Shown one piece after another: positions 1-8,996 of a stretch of DNA of 64,000 bases (position 1 is the first letter of the stretch; each line of letters starts with the position of its first letter). The notes under the pieces were generated by a model that was not told where the DNA came from, searched no databases, and worked only from the letters and a program-made list of their open reading frames with translations. The DNA is taken from the NCBI GenBank assembly GCA_035654775.1, contig DASRWB010000067.1, positions 21,218-85,217 on the forward strand, read 5' to 3'. This DNA is from HKST-UBA85 sp035654775. GTDB lineage: Bacteria > Bacteroidota > Bacteroidia > Flavobacteriales > Flavobacteriaceae. Both the position numbers and the translations under genes were made by a program.

Positions 1-1
1 T

Positions 2-340
2 ATAGCCATGAATCAGGGACACATAAGATATGGGCTTGATATTGGCGCCATTTTAGGCGTTGTCGCTGTAAATATTTTTGGTAAAAACGAAGCTAAAAAC
101 AGTCAGCTGCAAAAAATAGCGGAAACCTCAAAAAATAAAAAACTCACCGATGTATATGCACATGCCTTTTTAAGCAGTGCCTTAAATATACCTCAAGATA
201 AAGTGACTGAATTTATTGGGTTCATTGAGCGCGAACCTTTCGATTACACCCTTTTAAACGAAGGAAATGAAATGAAGCTTTTAGAATTTTTAGTAACTAA
301 AAGAAAAGCATTTTCAACCAATAACAGTGATAAAAATTAG
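2..340 (+). CDS. Unrecognised protein, probably 5'-truncated by the window edge
   Basis: The frame is open to the left edge, with two codons before the ATG at position 8, so this may be the C-terminal part of a longer protein rather than a complete 110-residue one. The visible part begins with a Gly/Ala/Val-rich stretch (LDIGAILGVVAVNIFG) that could be a short membrane or buried helix, followed by a charged helical region. I recognise no family motif and see no cysteines or catalytic signature. It overlaps the next gene (GTG at 327) by 14 bases, which suggests co-transcription and translational coupling with the secreted protein downstream. The function cannot be assigned. Confidence 0.55.
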   Translation: MAMNQGHIRYGLDIGAILGVVAVNIFGKNEAKNSQLQKIAETSKNKKLTDVYAHAFLSSALNIPQDKVTEFIGFIEREPFDYTLLNEGNEMKLLEFLVTKRKAFSTNNSDKN

Positions 341-1097
341 GCTTTTACTTATACTTTCGTTGTTAACTTACAACAGCTATTTAGCTCAACAAACAGAAAT
401 TGTAGGAAAGGTAAGCAGTACAGACAATGTAGAAAATATACATGTACTGAACAAAACCTCAAAACAGTATACAACAACCAATAGTCAAGGACGCTTTAAA
501 ATGCTGGTAAAACTGGGAGATACTTTAACTTTTTTGTCTATTCAGCACAAACAAAAACAAGTACTGATAAATCAAGAAATGCTAAATGCAAAAAAAATAA
601 ATATAACACTTGAAGAACGTATAAATGAGTTAAGCGAAGTGATTTTAGGCAAAATTTTAACCGGCGATTTAGGTTCAGATATTACCACTTTTGAAGAAAA
701 ACCAGCCTTAAATTTTTGGGATGTAGGTATTCCGGGATATAAAGGAAAACCAAAAACACAAAGCGAAAGAAGGTTGTATGAAGCCACAACAGGAGCAGGA
801 ATTATACCACTTAACCCTATACTAAATGCGATTTCAGGCAGAACAAAAAAACTAAAAAAACGTGTTAAGTTGGAAGCCATTGATGAGCTTATGGACAAGA
901 TTATAAGCCAACAGGCACAGGGTTTTTTAAACGTGTATCCACTGGAAAAACACAGGCAAATGGATTTTTTCTATTTCTGTTCAGAAGATGAAACCTTCGA
1001 AAAAAGATGCAAGAACAAAACACAAATTGAAATATTTGAATTCTTAAAAGAAAAGTACAACGAGTATACGGCAAATTTACAGGAACAAAAAAATTAA
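327..1097 (+). CDS. Secreted carboxypeptidase-regulatory-like domain protein
   Basis: This is a 256-residue protein with a GTG start and an N-terminal signal peptide (hydrophobic LLLILSLLTYNSYLAQ, residues 5-21). Residues about 24-95 resemble the CarboxypepD_reg-like beta-sandwich common in Bacteroidota: a VGKVSS opening, a TTTNSQGRFKM turn, a LGDTLTF strand and a final INITLEER strand. That domain is usually an extracellular structural module, often seen at the N-terminus of TonB-dependent receptors. The remaining ~160 residues are polar and have no motif I recognise. No TonB plug or barrel follows, so it is not a receptor. The 14-base overlap with the gene upstream suggests one transcript. 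Function is inferred only as an envelope or periplasmic protein. Confidence 0.75.
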   Translation: MIKIRLLLILSLLTYNSYLAQQTEIVGKVSSTDNVENIHVLNKTSKQYTTTNSQGRFKMLVKLGDTLTFLSIQHKQKQVLINQEMLNAKKINITLEERINELSEVILGKILTGDLGSDITTFEEKPALNFWDVGIPGYKGKPKTQSERRLYEATTGAGIIPLNPILNAISGRTKKLKKRVKLEAIDELMDKIISQQAQGFLNVYPLEKHRQMDFFYFCSEDETFEKRCKNKTQIEIFEFLKEKYNEYTANLQEQKN

Positions 1098-1162
1098 AAA
1101 AACAACCTTTGGAACATTTTTTGAGAAAGAAACAATAACTTTATGTCCTTTGTAAAAACCAA

Positions 1163-1663
1163 ATGAAATACCCTTATTTAATAGTCTTTTTGTTTATTCC
1201 CTTAGTAGCATTTACTTCCATACACAAGTATTACGTAAGCCTAACACAAGTGGATTACAATGCCAAAGCCAAAGCGATACAAATCACCATGAATGTTTTT
1301 ATTGATGATTTTGAATTAACCTTAAATAATACTTACGGAAAACAATTTAATTTAGCTACACCTGAAGAACTACAAGACAGCAACCATTATTTTGAAGACT
1401 ATTTAGCCAAACATTTCAAAGTAAAACTCGAAGGTGAAAAGATGAACCACAGCTATATAGGTAGAGAATACAAAGGCGATGTGGCCTATATTTATCTTGA
1501 AATAGAACACATAAACCATGTAAAATCAATTGAAATAGAAAACACGGTACTTTTCGAATATTTTACAGACCAAAAAAACCTAATAAAATTAAAAATAAAC
1601 GATACGTTTGACAGCTTGTTACTTACCCAAGACAATGCTAAAGGTTTGTTAAATTTTCAATAA
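1163..1663 (+). CDS. DUF6702 family exported protein
   Basis: This 166-residue protein has an N-terminal hydrophobic signal (LIVFLFIPLVAFTS) followed by the typical DUF6702 opening, in which HKYYVSLTQVDYNAK leads into a beta-rich domain and then IQITMNVFIDDFE. In many Bacteroidota a gene of this type lies directly before an M1 metallopeptidase, exactly as here (the peptidase starts 70 bases downstream), so the pair is probably functionally linked in the envelope. The molecular role of DUF6702 is not known to me. The ATG is chosen because it directly precedes the signal peptide. No cysteines or catalytic triads are visible. Confidence 0.8.
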   Translation: MKYPYLIVFLFIPLVAFTSIHKYYVSLTQVDYNAKAKAIQITMNVFIDDFELTLNNTYGKQFNLATPEELQDSNHYFEDYLAKHFKVKLEGEKMNHSYIGREYKGDVAYIYLEIEHINHVKSIEIENTVLFEYFTDQKNLIKLKINDTFDSLLLTQDNAKGLLNFQ

Positions 1664-1733
1664 ATACAAATTCAAATACGCCCAAAATAGTAAATTAAAC
1701 CCGTAAACTTATAAATTCAAGAATCACTTAAAA

Positions 1734-3992
1734 ATGAAGAAGTTATTTTTATTAATGCTTTCTGTTTTATTCGCTTTTGCAAGTATAGCACAAGAAGAGC
1801 AGAAGCCCAATTACCAAGGCCATACAGATCAAAACAAGTTTAGACAAATGAAAGACCTGTTGCCAACACCCAATGATCAGCGTACCGCTTCCGGTGCACC
1901 CGGCCATCAGTATACGCAGCAACAAGTAGATTATGTAATGGATATCAAGCTAGACGAAGATACAAACCGTATTTACGGGCACGAAAAAATAACCTATCAT
2001 AACAACTCAAAAGATTACCTAGAATACCTGTGGCTTCAGCTCGATCAAAACATGCGCGCAGCCGATTCAAAAACCCCTGATATTGGAACCGAAAACCTCA
2101 ATTCAGCATTTCACGGACCGCAATCTTTTACACGAAGCAACTTAAAAAAACCTTTTGATGGCGGATTCAACATCGAGTACGTAAAAAAATTAGATGGTAG
2201 CGATTTATCTTATTTGATAAACCAAACCATGATGCGTATTAACCTAGAAAAACCTTTAGCACCTGGAGAAACTTTTGAGTTTCAAATCAAATGGTGGTAC
2301 AACATAAATGATTATTTTAATTTTGGAGGTCGCTCCGGATATGAACCTTTTCCGGACGGAAATAAGGCCTACGTTATCGCACAATTTTTTCCAAGACTCT
2401 GTGTTTACGACAATGTAGAAGGATGGCAAAACATGCAATTTTGGGGAAGAAGTGAGTTTGCCTTGGAATTTGGGGATTACGATGTGAAAATAACAGTACC
2501 TTCAGACCATATTTTAGAAGCAACAGGCGAATTGCAAAACCCAAAAGAAGTCCTAACAGCCACACAGCGTAAACGTTTTGATCAAGCCAGAACCTCTTTT
2601 AAAGACCCTGTTTTTATCGTTACCCAGGAAGAAGCGGAAGCCAATGAAAAAGGCAAAGCAACCACTACCAAAACCTGGCATTTTAACGCCAAAAAAGTAA
2701 GAGATTTTGCTTTTGCTACCTCAAGAAAATACATCTGGGATGCAATGGCTGTTGACATCAACGGCCGTACCGTAATGGCTATATCCTTGTATCCAAAAGA
2801 AGGTAATCCTTTATGGGAAGAACACTCTACGCGTGTTGTGGCCAATACCTTAGAAGAATACTCCAAGCTTACCTTTGATTATCCTTATTCCAAAGCCGTA
2901 TCTGTTAATGCCGACCGTCAAGGAATGGAATACCCAATGATATGCTTCAATTTTGGCCGTCCTAATGCAGACGGAACCTATTCAGAAAGACTTAAGCGCG
3001 GGATGATAGGCGTAATTACTCACGAAGTAGGCCATAATTTCTTCCCTATGATTGTAAACAGTGATGAACGTCAGTGGACTTGGATGGATGAAGGCTTAAA
3101 TTCTTTTGTAGAAACGCTTGCTGAGCTGGATTATGACCCTAATTTTGAAACCGGAAACCTACCTAAAGATATTGTCAGATATATGAGTGGCGACCAAAAA
3201 TACCTATCGCCCATCATGTCTCAAGGCGATTATGTGTATCAATTTGGCCCGAATGCCTATACAAAACCGGCTGCCGGACTTTATATGCTAAGACAAACCA
3301 TTATGGGGCCGGAATTGTTTGACTATGCCTTCAGAACCTATTCGCAACGCTGGATGTTTAAACATCCTACACCTGGCGATTTTTTCCGAACTATGGAAGA
3401 TGCTTCGGCTATGGATTTAGACTGGTTTTGGCGAGGTTGGTTTTACACAACAGATGTTACAGATATTGGAGTGAAACAAGTAAAGAAATTTTACTTAACC
3501 GATGAACCAACCGAAGATGCTAAAAAATATGCCGAACAGCGCAATTTCAATTTAGATGAATACGAAGGAAAACTTATTTTTTATGCTGAAGCCGGCGAAA
3601 ACTTTGACTCTTCTAAAGCCAAAAAAGCTACAGATTTTGATTTTTTAAACACCCATTTGGAAAGTTTACCTGAGGAAGAAAAACAAACCCTAAAAGAAGC
3701 ACCAAACTATTTCTATGAAGTTACTTTTGAAAAACCCGGCGGATTGGTTATGCCTATCATTGTGGAGCTAACCTATGAAGACGGAACCAAAGAAAGAAAG
3801 CACTATCCCGCACAAATATGGAGATACAATGATGCCGAAGTAAGTAAAGTCTACAGAACACAGCAACCTATTGTAAGCATTGTAGTTGATCCCGATTTAG
3901 AAACCGCCGACGTAGATACTTCAAACAATAGTTGGCCTAAAGAAGTAAAACAAAGCGATTTTGAAAAATTTAAAAACGAAGTGAAAAATTAA
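1734..3992 (+). CDS. M1 family zinc metallopeptidase, exported
   Basis: This 752-residue protein is predicted to be a periplasmic or surface aminopeptidase-like zinc enzyme. A signal peptide (KKLFLLMLSVLFAFASIAQ) starts at residue 2. The zinc site is complete: H430-E431-V-G-H434 with the third ligand E453 in WMDEGLNSF. The substrate-binding GAMEN loop of classical M1 enzymes appears as GMEYP, about 30 residues before HEVGH, which suggests a non-classical subfamily rather than a typical aminopeptidase N. The N-terminal beta domain contains the usual DIKLDEDTNRIYGHEKITY strands. It follows DUF6702 and ends at a strong hairpin terminator. Peptide uptake or turnover of envelope proteins is the likely role. 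Confidence 0.93.
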   Translation: MKKLFLLMLSVLFAFASIAQEEQKPNYQGHTDQNKFRQMKDLLPTPNDQRTASGAPGHQYTQQQVDYVMDIKLDEDTNRIYGHEKITYHNNSKDYLEYLWLQLDQNMRAADSKTPDIGTENLNSAFHGPQSFTRSNLKKPFDGGFNIEYVKKLDGSDLSYLINQTMMRINLEKPLAPGETFEFQIKWWYNINDYFNFGGRSGYEPFPDGNKAYVIAQFFPRLCVYDNVEGWQNMQFWGRSEFALEFGDYDVKITVPSDHILEATGELQNPKEVLTATQRKRFDQARTSFKDPVFIVTQEEAEANEKGKATTTKTWHFNAKKVRDFAFATSRKYIWDAMAVDINGRTVMAISLYPKEGNPLWEEHSTRVVANTLEEYSKLTFDYPYSKAVSVNADRQGMEYPMICFNFGRPNADGTYSERLKRGMIGVITHEVGHNFFPMIVNSDERQWTWMDEGLNSFVETLAELDYDPNFETGNLPKDIVRYMSGDQKYLSPIMSQGDYVYQFGPNAYTKPAAGLYMLRQTIMGPELFDYAFRTYSQRWMFKHPTPGDFFRTMEDASAMDLDWFWRGWFYTTDVTDIGVKQVKKFYLTDEPTEDAKKYAEQRNFNLDEYEGKLIFYAEAGENFDSSKAKKATDFDFLNTHLESLPEEEKQTLKEAPNYFYEVTFEKPGGLVMPIIVELTYEDGTKERKHYPAQIWRYNDAEVSKVYRTQQPIVSIVVDPDLETADVDTSNNSWPKEVKQSDFEKFKNEVKN

Positions 3993-3998
3993 AGCCAT

Positions 3999-4027
3999 AA
4001 GCCGACTTAAAAAAAGTCGGCTTTTTT
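3999..4027 (+). terminator. Rho-independent terminator after the M1 peptidase
   Basis: A perfect 10-bp stem (AAGCCGACTT at 3999-4008 against AAGTCGGCTT at 4014-4023) with a 5-base A loop is followed by a short T run. It begins 6 bases after the peptidase stop codon. Confidence 0.92.
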
Positions 4028-4048
4028 AATTTCTATGCATTTGCTTAG

Positions 4049-4056
4049 TATATTTG
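4049..4056 (+). promoter_or_regulatory. -7 element TATATTTG upstream of tatA
   Basis: This is an exact match to the Bacteroidota -7 consensus TAnnTTTG. It ends only 4 bases before the tatA ATG, so the start of transcription should fall at or next to the start codon and the message may be leaderless. No convincing -33 element was seen; that position lies inside the upstream terminator. Confidence 0.55.
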
Positions 4057-4060
4057 CAGT

Positions 4061-4348
<288 letters not shown>

Positions 4349-4448
4349 CACTAAAAAAGATTTCTAAACTTATTAGAGGTTTCTTATATAGAATAGAGTA
4401 TTCTTAGGTTCTTCTAAAAAACGATATATAAATTTTAAATTCACCTGC

Positions 4449-5096
4449 CTACAACTTTTTCCTGCTCACCGTCAACCCATCACGTATAGGCAAAATCACG
4501 GTTTCAACACGAGAATCCGCTTTCAAGAGCTTGTTATATTCTATAAGTGCCGGTGTAGCCAAATCCTCTTTTTTAAAGGTTTTATCCAGTACTTTGCCAC
4601 TCCACAACACGTTGTCTGATAATATGATTCCTCCGGGTTTTAACTTGTCTATTATTAAGTGGAAATAATTGACATAGTTTTCTTTATCAGCATCGATAAA
4701 CACCAAATCAAAAATCATGTCCAGCTTAGGGATAATGTCTAGTGCATTTCCAACGTGCTGTATAATTTGTTCACCATATGCTGATTTTTTGAAATATTTT
4801 TTTTGAAAATCGAATAGTTCCTCATTTATATCAATAGTGTGTAACTCGCCATCGGGTTGTAAGCCTTCGGCTAGACATAATGCAGAATAGCCCGTATAGG
4901 TTCCAATTTCCAAAATGTTTTTTGGGTTTATTAATTTGGATAGTAAACTCAACACTCTGCCTTGATAATGTCCGCTAAGCATTCGCGGTTGTAAAATTTT
5001 TAGTTGTGTTTCTCTGTTCAATTCTTTGAGAAGCTGGGGTTCATCTTCAGAGTGAAGTGTAATATAATCATCTATTTCTTCAGGTATAAATTGCAC
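4449..5096 (-). CDS. Class I SAM-dependent O-methyltransferase (COMT/CCoAOMT type)
   Basis: This 215-residue protein belongs to the cation-dependent O-methyltransferase family (Methyltransf_3). Motif I is ILEIGTYTGYSALCLAE (residues 61-77). The metal and catalytic residues of the family are present at D135 (FIDADKENY) and D161-N162 (ILSDNVLW). The family typically methylates one hydroxyl of a catechol-like ring. It is the last gene of the kynurenine operon: its GTG start overlaps the stop of the decarboxylase gene (TAGTG), indicating translational coupling. A substrate among the pathway's o-aminophenols (3-hydroxykynurenine or 3-hydroxyanthranilate) is an attractive but unproven inference; it could equally be a general catechol O-methyltransferase. 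Confidence 0.9.
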   Translation of the reverse strand: MQFIPEEIDDYITLHSEDEPQLLKELNRETQLKILQPRMLSGHYQGRVLSLLSKLINPKNILEIGTYTGYSALCLAEGLQPDGELHTIDINEELFDFQKKYFKKSAYGEQIIQHVGNALDIIPKLDMIFDLVFIDADKENYVNYFHLIIDKLKPGGIILSDNVLWSGKVLDKTFKKEDLATPALIEYNKLLKADSRVETVILPIRDGLTVSRKKL

Positions 5097-6178
5097 TAGC
5101 CTAAAATTTTATTCACTAAATCTTGTTTCTTTTTTTCATCTTCTCCAAACAGCCATTGCAGTACATTATCTTCCCACATAGCATCGCGTTCGGTTTCGGT
5201 GATAACGTTGCGCTCCATGGCTAAATCTAAAATTTTTCCCGGGTAGGAGGATTGCGAAGAGCTTTCCATTTCACCTAAAGGATAAGGGTCGTCCAAACCA
5301 ATGAGCACTTGTTTTGCGCCTTGATTTTTCACTAGTAGGTCCAAAGAGCCGGTATCGTGAACCAAAGTGTCAAAAAAGATATTTTTATGTCCTACTGCTT
5401 TTCTGGGATGTTTTTTGCCTTCAAAAAGATCCGGTCTGCCGTCAAAACCCTGAATACGTCTGCCTAAGTTTATTTGTGCTAATTGTCCTCCATGAGCAAA
5501 GCACACACGCATGTTAGGGAATTTTTCGTAATATCCGTTAAGGGTTAAAAAGTGATAAGCATCCGCACATTGTGCTAGCATCCAGATAAGATGAAAGCGC
5601 CAGGAAGTGTTTTCTAGTTTTATAAATTTTTCGCCGTCATACGGATGAATTTCTACGGCCAAATTATATTTACTGGCCAGCTCAAAAATAGGTTCGTTTT
5701 CCTCGTCAAAAATACAACGCCAGGTGCCTATGGTATCCATATAATGGGTAGGTAAACACAGAAGTTGCATGTTTAATTCCTCAACACAGCGCTCAATTTC
5801 CCAGCATGCTCCACGAACAAATCCCGGATGTACTACAAAGCCACAGGTGAATTTACTGGGATGCTCGTGTTGTATTCGCGCATTGAAATCGTTTTGGAAA
5901 CGTAGCGCTTGCTTCATTTCTTCTACGCGAAGCCCGTTACCGTAAAGCTGTGAGAGGTTTAATACTACAGCATGGTCTATTTTGTAGCGTTCCATCCATG
6001 CCAGTTTTTCGTTTAAAAAAAAACTGGAGTCTGTAATGGGTCTATTCCAGTCTTTTTGAAGCATAAATTTACGGTCTTTGTCTACCCAAAAAATTCCTTT
6101 TTCTTTCATAAAACTTGGAATTTCTTCCGGATAGGGAAGCAAATGCGAGTGCCCGTTAATGCGAAGTTTTCGCTTCAT
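5096..6178 (-). CDS. Amidohydrolase, probable 2-amino-3-carboxymuconate-6-semialdehyde decarboxylase
   Basis: This 360-residue protein of the ACMSD-type amidohydrolase family has the full metal-site pattern: an HxH motif (H10, H12), H178 (AVEIHPY), H229 (CFAHGG) and D296 (LIGLDDPYP). ACMSD removes the carboxyl group from the ring-cleavage product of 3-hydroxyanthranilate to give 2-aminomuconate semialdehyde, steering carbon away from quinolinate and NAD. Position confirms the reading: it starts 15 bases after the 3-hydroxyanthranilate dioxygenase gene and lies in one operon with the next enzymes (aldehyde dehydrogenase, deaminase). The gene is often called amnE, nbaD or acmsd in other organisms. 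The specific substrate rests on context as well as motif. Confidence 0.88.
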   Translation of the reverse strand: MKRKLRINGHSHLLPYPEEIPSFMKEKGIFWVDKDRKFMLQKDWNRPITDSSFFLNEKLAWMERYKIDHAVVLNLSQLYGNGLRVEEMKQALRFQNDFNARIQHEHPSKFTCGFVVHPGFVRGACWEIERCVEELNMQLLCLPTHYMDTIGTWRCIFDEENEPIFELASKYNLAVEIHPYDGEKFIKLENTSWRFHLIWMLAQCADAYHFLTLNGYYEKFPNMRVCFAHGGQLAQINLGRRIQGFDGRPDLFEGKKHPRKAVGHKNIFFDTLVHDTGSLDLLVKNQGAKQVLIGLDDPYPLGEMESSSQSSYPGKILDLAMERNVITETERDAMWEDNVLQWLFGEDEKKKQDLVNKILG

Positions 6179-6193
6179 AATATTTTTTAGTGA

Positions 6194-6730
6194 TTAGTTT
6201 TCAAGTTGAACTTTTTTGGGCGGTTGCATGACTTTGCCGCAGTTTGGACAAGTACGCTTTTTTTCGTCTCCGTAGTATTCATCAAAAATTTTTGGCATGT
6301 CGGTTTCAATATTGTCCAGCGTGAAATCTTCTTCATAGAGTTTGGTAGTACAATTTTCACAAAACCATAATAAAGCGTCCTGAACGCCTTTTTCTCTGGG
6401 GTATTCAATAACCAGTCCAACGGTATTGGCCCCGCGTTGAGGCGAATGGGGTACTTTTGGCGGTAAAAGAAAAATCTCACCTTCTTTTATAGGGATATCT
6501 TTGGGCGTACCATTGTCAATTACTTTAAGTACAATGTCGCCTTCTATTTGATAGAAAAATTCCGGTGTTTCGTTGTAGTGATAATCTTTTCTGCTATTTG
6601 GACCGCCTACAACCATTACAATAAAATCGCCGTCTTTCCAAACCACTTTGTTACCAACCGGTGGTTTTAACAGGTGTCTGTTTTCTTCAATCCAGGCTTT
6701 AAAGTTTACAGGTGGATATAGTTTACTCAT
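6194..6730 (-). CDS. nbaC: 3-hydroxyanthranilate 3,4-dioxygenase
   Basis: This 178-residue cupin dioxygenase opens the ring of 3-hydroxyanthranilate with O2 to give 2-amino-3-carboxymuconate semialdehyde. The iron ligands H51, E57 and H95 fall at the same numbers as in the characterised Cupriavidus enzyme, and the substrate-binding arginines R47 and R99 are present. The C-terminus keeps the rubredoxin-like second metal site as two CxxC pairs (C124/C127 and C161/C164) seen in bacterial homologues. It sits between the SDR gene (37 bases upstream) and the decarboxylase gene (15 bases downstream) in the kynurenine operon. The symbol haaO is also used for this enzyme. Confidence 0.96.
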   Translation of the reverse strand: MSKLYPPVNFKAWIEENRHLLKPPVGNKVVWKDGDFIVMVVGGPNSRKDYHYNETPEFFYQIEGDIVLKVIDNGTPKDIPIKEGEIFLLPPKVPHSPQRGANTVGLVIEYPREKGVQDALLWFCENCTTKLYEEDFTLDNIETDMPKIFDEYYGDEKKRTCPNCGKVMQPPKKVQLEN

Positions 6731-6767
6731 AATATTAGTTTTTATAATTTATGGAATAGGTATAAAG

Positions 6768-7550
6768 TTACAAACTTTTTGTTCTTCCACCATCAACAGG
6801 TAGGTTAATTCCATTTATATAGCTTGCACAGGAACTCGCTAAAAAAGTTACGGCATAGGCCAGTTCTTCGGGTTTAGCAAAGCGTTTCGCGGGAATAGCA
6901 TTTTTCATGTTTTCTGATGCTTCCCGTTCACTTTCCCCTGTTTTTGAGGCTTTGTTTTTTATGATTTCATTAAGCCTTTCTGTTCCTGTGGCACCGGGAA
7001 GTACATTGTTTACCGTTATACCAAATTCACCCAGTTCGTTGGCTAACGTTTTGCTCCAGCTTGCTACAGCTCCACGAATGGTATTGCTAACGCCTAAACC
7101 GTCCAAAGGTTGTTTTACAGAAGTGGAAATGATATTAATAATTCTGCCGTATTTTTCGTTTTTCATAAAAGGTACAAGGGCTTGAGTCAAAATATGATTG
7201 CATTTTAAGTGTTGGGTAAATGCTTGTTCAAACTCTTCAATTTTAGCTGAGAAAATAGGTCCGCCTTTTGGTCCGCCGGTGTTGTTAATTAAAATATGAA
7301 ACCCGTGATTTTTGGAAATATATGTGGTGATTTTTTTGTTAAGTTCCTCGGGATTTGAAAAATCGGCCACAATATAATCGTGTTTTTCAGTATACGGTAG
7401 TTCGGCTAAAGTGTCTTTAAGTTTTTGTTCGTTTCTGGCTACTAAAGTTACTATAGTACCTTCTTTAGCCAGTGCAATGGCTGTAGCTTTTCCTATTCCG
7501 GAAGTACTTCCACATACCAAGGCGTATTTGTTATATAAGTTTAAATTCAT
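6768..7550 (-). CDS. SDR family oxidoreductase with atypical active site
   Basis: This 260-residue Rossmann protein has the NAD(P)-binding motif GSTSGIG (residues 14-20) and NN(T)GG (89-93). The catalytic YxxxK of classical SDR enzymes is absent: the aligned positions read S155 and R159 in GVSNTIRG, while the serine region (ISTS, 141-144) remains. A subgroup of SDR proteins with SN-x-x-R here is familiar from bacterial genomes but has no firm function that I know of. It lies 6 bases downstream of the aldehyde dehydrogenase gene, within the kynurenine operon, so it probably acts on, or protects against, a pathway intermediate. Whether it is still an oxidoreductase is open. Confidence 0.85.
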   Translation of the reverse strand: MNLNLYNKYALVCGSTSGIGKATAIALAKEGTIVTLVARNEQKLKDTLAELPYTEKHDYIVADFSNPEELNKKITTYISKNHGFHILINNTGGPKGGPIFSAKIEEFEQAFTQHLKCNHILTQALVPFMKNEKYGRIINIISTSVKQPLDGLGVSNTIRGAVASWSKTLANELGEFGITVNNVLPGATGTERLNEIIKNKASKTGESEREASENMKNAIPAKRFAKPEELAYAVTFLASSCASYINGINLPVDGGRTKSL

Positions 7551-7556
7551 ACGTAG

Positions 7557-8996
7557 TTAATATTTTATACACACATTTTTAGGTTCGGTAAAAAAACGAA
7601 GGGCTTCAAAACCACCTTCGCGCCCTATTCCTGAAGCCTTTATGCCGCCAAACGGTGTGCGTAAATCCCGAAGCATCCAGGTATTTACCCAAACAATTCC
7701 AGCTTGTATTTGACTGCTCATACGCATCGTGCGTTTTATGTCGCGAGTCCAAAGTGTTGCCGATAAGCCATAGTTAACTCTGTTTGCCATTTGAAGTACT
7801 TCATCTTCAGTGTTAAATGGCATAAGCGTGACTACAGGTCCAAAAATCTCTTCTTGATTTACCCTACATTCATCGGTAGGAACTTCAATTACGGTTGGCT
7901 CTAAATAATAGCCTTTTTCATATTCTTTAACGGTTACTTGGTTTCCTCCGTAAAGTATAATCCCTTTTTCTTGTTTGGCTATCTCCACATAAGCTAATAC
8001 TTTTTCCAGGTGTTGTTTTGAGACCAAAGCTCCTACCTGAGTAGTTTCATCTGCAGGATGGCCTATTTTTAGTTGTTTTACTTTTGCAACAAAATCTGTT
8101 TTAAATTTCTCATAAATTGGGGCTTCCACAAAAATACGACTGCCGCATAAGCAAATTTGACCTTGGTTGGCAAACGAGGAACGAACTGTGGTGTTTAGCA
8201 TATCGTTATAATCACAATCTGCAAAAATAATATTGGGGTTTTTTCCGCCTAATTCCAGCGATAATTTTTTAAACATCGGCGCCGCTACTTTAGCAATATG
8301 AGTTCCGGTAGCCGTACCTCCGGTAAAAGAAATGGCTTTAATATTTGGATGTTCAACAATGGCCTGTCCGGTCGTTGAGCCTAACCCGTGAACAATATTA
8401 AGTACACCGTCAGGCAACCCGGCTTCGCTGCATATTTTACCTAATAAATAAGCGGTTAGCGGAGTGATTTCACTGGGTTTGGCTACCACACAATTTCCAG
8501 CGGCAATGGCAGGTGCAATTTTCCAGGTGAAAAGATAGAGTGGAAGATTCCATGGCGAAATACAGCCTACCACACCTAAAGGCTGCCGCAAAGTATAATT
8601 AACGGCTTGCATTCCGGTACTTTCATGACTTTCACTGGCAAATTGTGTAATGGCATTTCCAAAAAAACGAAAATTACTAGCCGCTCTAGGAATATCAACT
8701 GTTTTGGCTAAGGTAATGGGTTTGCCGTTGTCTTTACTTTCTGCTTCTGCTAATTGAACAAGGTTGCTTTCCAGTAATTCTGAAATTTTAATGAGAATGC
8801 GGCTACGCTCGTCAAGTGTAGTTTGAGACCATACGGGGAATGCAGCTTGAGCAGCTATGTATGCATTTTCAACATCATTTTTTGATGAATTTGGCAGTTG
8901 CCCATAAACTTCTCCACTGGAAGGACAATAGTTGTCTATCCAGTCATTTGAAGAAGGATTTACATATTGTCCGTTTATGTAATTTTGTATTTTCAT
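7557..8996 (-). CDS. Aldehyde dehydrogenase, probable 2-aminomuconate-6-semialdehyde dehydrogenase
   Basis: This 479-residue NAD-dependent aldehyde dehydrogenase carries the oxyanion asparagine N150 (SPWN), the general base E248 (LELGGKNP) and the nucleophile C282 (GQICLCGSR). FTGGTATG (about 224-231) is the cofactor-binding turn. Length and motifs match the ALDH8/2-hydroxymuconic-semialdehyde dehydrogenase group. Placed between the deaminase gene (4-base ATGA overlap) and the SDR gene in a 3-hydroxyanthranilate-cleaving operon, its substrate is most likely 2-aminomuconate semialdehyde, oxidised to 2-aminomuconate (AmnC/NbaE role). The family assignment is certain; substrate specificity is inferred from context. 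Confidence 0.93.
   Translation of the reverse strand: MKIQNYINGQYVNPSSNDWIDNYCPSSGEVYGQLPNSSKNDVENAYIAAQAAFPVWSQTTLDERSRILIKISELLESNLVQLAEAESKDNGKPITLAKTVDIPRAASNFRFFGNAITQFASESHESTGMQAVNYTLRQPLGVVGCISPWNLPLYLFTWKIAPAIAAGNCVVAKPSEITPLTAYLLGKICSEAGLPDGVLNIVHGLGSTTGQAIVEHPNIKAISFTGGTATGTHIAKVAAPMFKKLSLELGGKNPNIIFADCDYNDMLNTTVRSSFANQGQICLCGSRIFVEAPIYEKFKTDFVAKVKQLKIGHPADETTQVGALVSKQHLEKVLAYVEIAKQEKGIILYGGNQVTVKEYEKGYYLEPTVIEVPTDECRVNQEEIFGPVVTLMPFNTEDEVLQMANRVNYGLSATLWTRDIKRTMRMSSQIQAGIVWVNTWMLRDLRTPFGGIKASGIGREGGFEALRFFTEPKNVCIKY

Noticed and set aside
4349..4448. Weak palindrome AGAATA-GAG-TATTCT as terminator between tatA and the kynurenine operon
   Set aside because: Only 6 A/T-rich pairs with no T run; not enough for a terminator call.
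6187..6480. 97-codon minus-strand frame inside the dioxygenase gene
   Set aside because: Same strand, other frame; covers the conserved H95 and CxxC coding region of the dioxygenase and has no motif.
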